Assembly (NCBI GenBank): GCA_035578155.1
Contig: JAPWDM010000001.1
Coordinates: 171,516,395-171,580,394, forward strand
Direction of reading: 5' to 3'
Length of the DNA stretch: 64,000 bases
From: Brachynemurus nebulosus
Taxonomy: Eukaryota; Arthropoda; Insecta; Neuroptera; Myrmeleontidae
Made by a program: the position numbers and the translations under genes. How positions within the stretch are numbered: position 1 is the stretch's first letter; each line of letters starts with the position of its first letter. The notes under the pieces are model-generated. The model saw nothing but the letters and a program-made list of their open reading frames with translations. It did no database searches and was not told where the DNA came from. Below, one piece after another: positions 60,811 to 64,000 of the stretch.

Positions 60811-62100
60811 TTAGAATCTGTACAAAAATTTTACCTAGCAACTGAATGTTTACGTTTGTTTTTAATAAATTTCAAATACTACATAATTTTAATGTATTGG
60901 TATTTGTAGATTTGTACCAGATTTTTATCGTTTATTGTGAATTGCATATTAGTCGTAGATAAAGTATAGTACGTAACTCGATTGTAAGGCATATTACAAC
61001 TTTTTCGCTCGTGTGTAATATGCAACTTACAACCCCAATCACGTAATATAATATAATGAATTAAAATAACTAATAATTTGGAAAAATTGAAGAAAGGAAA
61101 TTTTATATAATATTACTCATTTGCTAGAAATGTTCCGATTACTAAAAAAGTACCATTAGGAGTGACGAAATTTTAATTTGTTTAACATAAAATATGGTTT
61201 GGTAAAATTATCTTCAATTGGCAAAATTGTCTGATTTAACGGTACGCATGCCATCAGTTTATAGTTGGTTTGGAAATAATAATCAAATGCCTGCGCACAC
61301 TTAACCCTCAAATAAAGTCACCTGTTATTGTCAACGATGATATTTTTTGAGTTTTGGTGGAAACATATCCACTTCAAACATTGTTCGAGAACAAGGCGTG
61401 TTGCAATTATTACAAAACTTTTGAAAATTTCGACACATCACATTATATACCTACAACTTAAATAACCGGCAAACATATCTCACTTCATTTACAACATTTA
61501 TCACTTTTGATAAATTATTTTGCACTTGAAGCACATTGCAATTAAACTCTAATTTCGGGATGTGCCCGTAACATATGGCCGGATGTACCTCTATGTATAA
61601 ATGTATGTGCTGACTATAGTGTTCCATTGTGCCATAACAATATGTGGAACAATTGCAATGTTTTACATTTTCAAGTGATACATAGCGTAGGTACATACAA
61701 TTTTATACAACAATAACAGAACGGCACAACACGGCATAGTTCACTACAAACACAATAATGATGAAATAGCAACACCAAACATATTGTTTGCTGTTAGCAC
61801 ATAGAAGTTGTAATAAGAGTTATAGGTAGCTCCAGCTTTGTAACGTAAACACAGGGTGATTTTTTTTTTTTTAATAATAAACTAATATAACTGCTTGGAG
61901 GCCACCCAATCACGTCGGGGTCACCAATATTATACGTGGGTAGCGCCAAAAGTTCTTGGCCTAACATGATTAAACTTATTTAAAGGTGACGTAATTTATA
62001 CTCACAGAAAGTATTATGTATCTAGTAATCATAAACGCAGTGGACGAGTTTACATGTGTTTTACTTATTCTGTTGTAAAAGTGTGAACTCAATACCGTAA
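60811..62100. other. Intergenic, no gene
   Basis: No supported gene or element. Confidence 0.45.
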
Positions 62101-62103
62101 TTG

Positions 62104-63147
62104 TGGATTACTTGAGCCCTGTGGTGTAACTTGAGCCCAAAACGGAAAAAGTATTATTTTCTGTTTTGTGCTTATATTAGTCAGTAGTAGAAGTAAGTTA
62201 GATGTTTAGCTAGTAGGTAACAGCAGTAGGTTTACGGTGTTTAAGTTTAGGTAGTTCTGAAAATTGACACTAGAGGTGAGGCACGTGGTGTTTACTCTCT
62301 GTTTGAAATTGATGTTTTGTTACGTTGCTGAATTTTGACTGTAAAAGTAATTGTGGTAGTCTACAAAGGAAGGTAAGTGTATAATTTTATTACTTTGTTC
62401 ATTACTAAACTAAATTCAGATATGTTCATCTGCCAACCATTCCGTTAATTTTTTAAATTAAGGTTTTGATAAATCAGTAAAATAACCTTAAAATTAGGGT
62501 AACTTGAGCCCATTATAACTTTGGTATAAAATGGTGCAAGACTATAGCAGAAATTCCTAAAAGTCCTACACCGTTGGACAAGTGCGTTAACCAGGCACGT
62601 CCGATGCCCAAAACATGTTATTTTTGGAAATTTTCATGAAAAAGTTAACTTTTTTCCAAAATTTCTCCTTATTCAAAAATTTTTACACTGTTGGAACGAG
62701 GAGAAAAAATCACACAAAAAAGATCTTTAAACTATTATTCTATGTCAACTAGTTTCCGAGAAAAACTAATTTTTGTAAACGGAAATTCGCTACGTTATGC
62801 AGGATGCTGCGATAAGAGTATTGCATGAGTAAAGTTCCTTATATGTTTGTACAATGTTTTAATTAGTAACCAACATCCTACATGGTCTCAAACTGTTTTC
62901 AAATGAAAATCACTTGGAAATTTAGGTTTGGGCTCAAGTAACCCGATCTTGAGGTTAACTTGAGCCCAAAATCTAAAAAGCTATAAAATTTATGAGCCAT
63001 AAGAAAAAGATCCATATTATATAATAAACTAACCGTAGTCATATATATAGATTAATATACTGAATTTCCTATCCCAAATAAGTATAATAGTTACGCTCAA
63101 TTTTTGAAATTATCAGATGATTTGCAAATCTGGGCTCAAGTAACCCG
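62104..63147. repeat. Region with repeated TTACTTGAGCCC motifs
   Basis: TTACTTGAGCCC or GTAACTTGAGCCC occurs at about 62108, 62127, 62503 and 62950 on the plus strand, and its inverse GGGCTCAAGTAACCC at about 62931 and 63131. The outermost pair is inverted and may be the ends of a ~1-kb element into which dispersed-repeat copy 3 (62545-62830) was inserted. Confidence 0.5.
62545..62830 (-). repeat. Dispersed repeat, copy 3
   Basis: Inverse of the family at 37630-38060 and 47690-48125 (AACTAGTTTCCGAG, GCAGGATGCTGCGA, GGCACGTCCGATGCCC). Confidence 0.7.
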
Positions 63148-63154
63148 CAAACAC

Positions 63155-63364
63155 GGTATGTCGACCGTTTCAAAAATTGAATATCGTGTATTCATAAAAT
63201 TTCTGACAAAAGAAGGACAAACTCCAGAAGAAATTAAGGACAGATTGGATGGTGTATACGGTAAAACCCTGCCAAAGTTTCGTTTGCAGTACGAGTCCCT
63301 CAACGACGATGATCGTTCTGGACGTTCGGCAGATTCGAGCACTTCCGAAAACACGCTCTTGTAG
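63155..63364 (+). pseudogene. mariner transposase remnant (HTH)
   Basis: SKIEYRVFIKFLTKEGQTPE and EEIKDRLDGVYGK form the mariner-type helix-turn-helix; a shortened linker then reaches LNDDDRSGRSADSST, which matches the start of the mariner linker. After the stop, 63367-63450 still reads like the mariner C-terminal tail (YYYKAIEMLI). The catalytic core is missing. Confidence 0.65.
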
Positions 63365-63464
63365 AATCGCTACAAAGAATTTGCTTATTATTATAAAGCC
63401 ATAGAGATGCTTATCCCACCTTATAATAAGTGTATTGAAATAGAGAGCGGTTATATAGAAATAG

Positions 63465-64000
63465 TATATTGTACAATAAGGGAAAAGAGGCTTATTTCTC
63501 ACGAATATGAGTTTGTTGCGCGAGCCCGCAGGGTGAGTGCGACAATTCGTATGAGTGAGAAATAAGCTTTTCTCACGTATTTTACACTATACTTTTTCTA
63601 TGAACACATTTTTTTCGTAAAATTTAACATAAATAATTAAAATAAAATTTAAATAAGTAGTAAAAATTTTTTAAATTTATAACGTCAGGGGTAAGATGTT
63701 CAAATTTTTGCCAAAGCATACTTTGAAACTATGGAAACAATAATAAATAATCAACATACATATGTATATTTTTAGTATTATTTCTATATATTGTATATTA
63801 AACTGACGGAACAGCCTACTTTTTTATTATATTAAGGCGTGCGAAATAATTTCCCACTGTATTCCCGTACAGTGTGGGCAATTGTTAATTTTTACATACA
63901 GTTAGCCGTGCACAAAATGTTACTTCTAATAGTAGGAGTAGCTTTTTCTGCGCACTATTTCGCGACACAAAATTAAAAATTGCTGACGATCTATATGAGG
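63465..64000 (-). repeat. Intact copy of host repeat, runs off window
   Basis: Inverse copy containing, contiguously, the two parts found separately at 36690-37010 and 13183-13330. It includes the same imperfect palindrome (about 63492-63570, CGCGAGCCCGCAGGGTGAG at the centre). Truncated by the window end. Confidence 0.7.

Overview
The window reads as AT-rich insect (arthropod) nuclear DNA. The evidence is a multi-exon CYP4-type cytochrome P450 with short GT-AG introns, arthropod TATA/TCAGT core promoters, mariner, hAT, piggyBac-like and Jockey-type LINE remnants, many MITE-like foldback elements and long (AT)n microsatellites. The species cannot be named from sequence alone. P450 is the only intact host gene I can support.

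Layout. 1-4766: gene-free, with a 345-bp hAT MITE and a foldback. 4767-7723: ten-exon CYP4-type gene. 7832-14233: small transposons, a deleted mariner and a GC-richer hAT-like element. 14240-36668: a nested pair of Polinton/Maverick-like elements. 36675-64000: gene-poor repeat desert with a decayed LINE, a hAT of 2.4 kb, several foldback elements and mariner remnants.

The nested pair is the centre of interest. The OUTER element (14240-36668, 6-bp target duplication AATGTC) would be about 10.8 kb without its insertion. It is almost entirely two ~4.9-kb inverted arms around a ~1-kb core. Each arm carries a 132-aa protein gene and a 377-aa single-C2H2-finger protein gene. The core is an array of TTTGGTG decamers. 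The INNER element (22786-34448, 11.66 kb, duplication ATTATG) sits in the right arm of the outer one and has the same terminal signature (AGTAG-N6-TATAAGAGAACGGGA). It carries a frameshifted protein-primed family B DNA polymerase, a 249-aa Cys4 protein, a 341-aa paralogue of the zinc-finger protein, a ~1-kb array of 21-bp repeats just upstream of that gene, a 58-aa basic ORF and a broken DIQG-motif protein. I saw no retroviral-type integrase, packaging ATPase, protease or capsid gene in either element.

Proposed joint function (inference). Both elements pair a single-finger protein gene with a helically phased tandem array at that gene's own promoter. The finger contact residues (R-S-S-R in outer, R-S-N-R in inner) predict GTG and GAG under the standard C2H2 code, and those triplets recur in the respective arrays (GGTG and GGAG). 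This looks like a co-evolving regulator/array module for autoregulation, replication, copy control or partition. The inner element's polymerase type may once have supplied replication to the outer element in trans.
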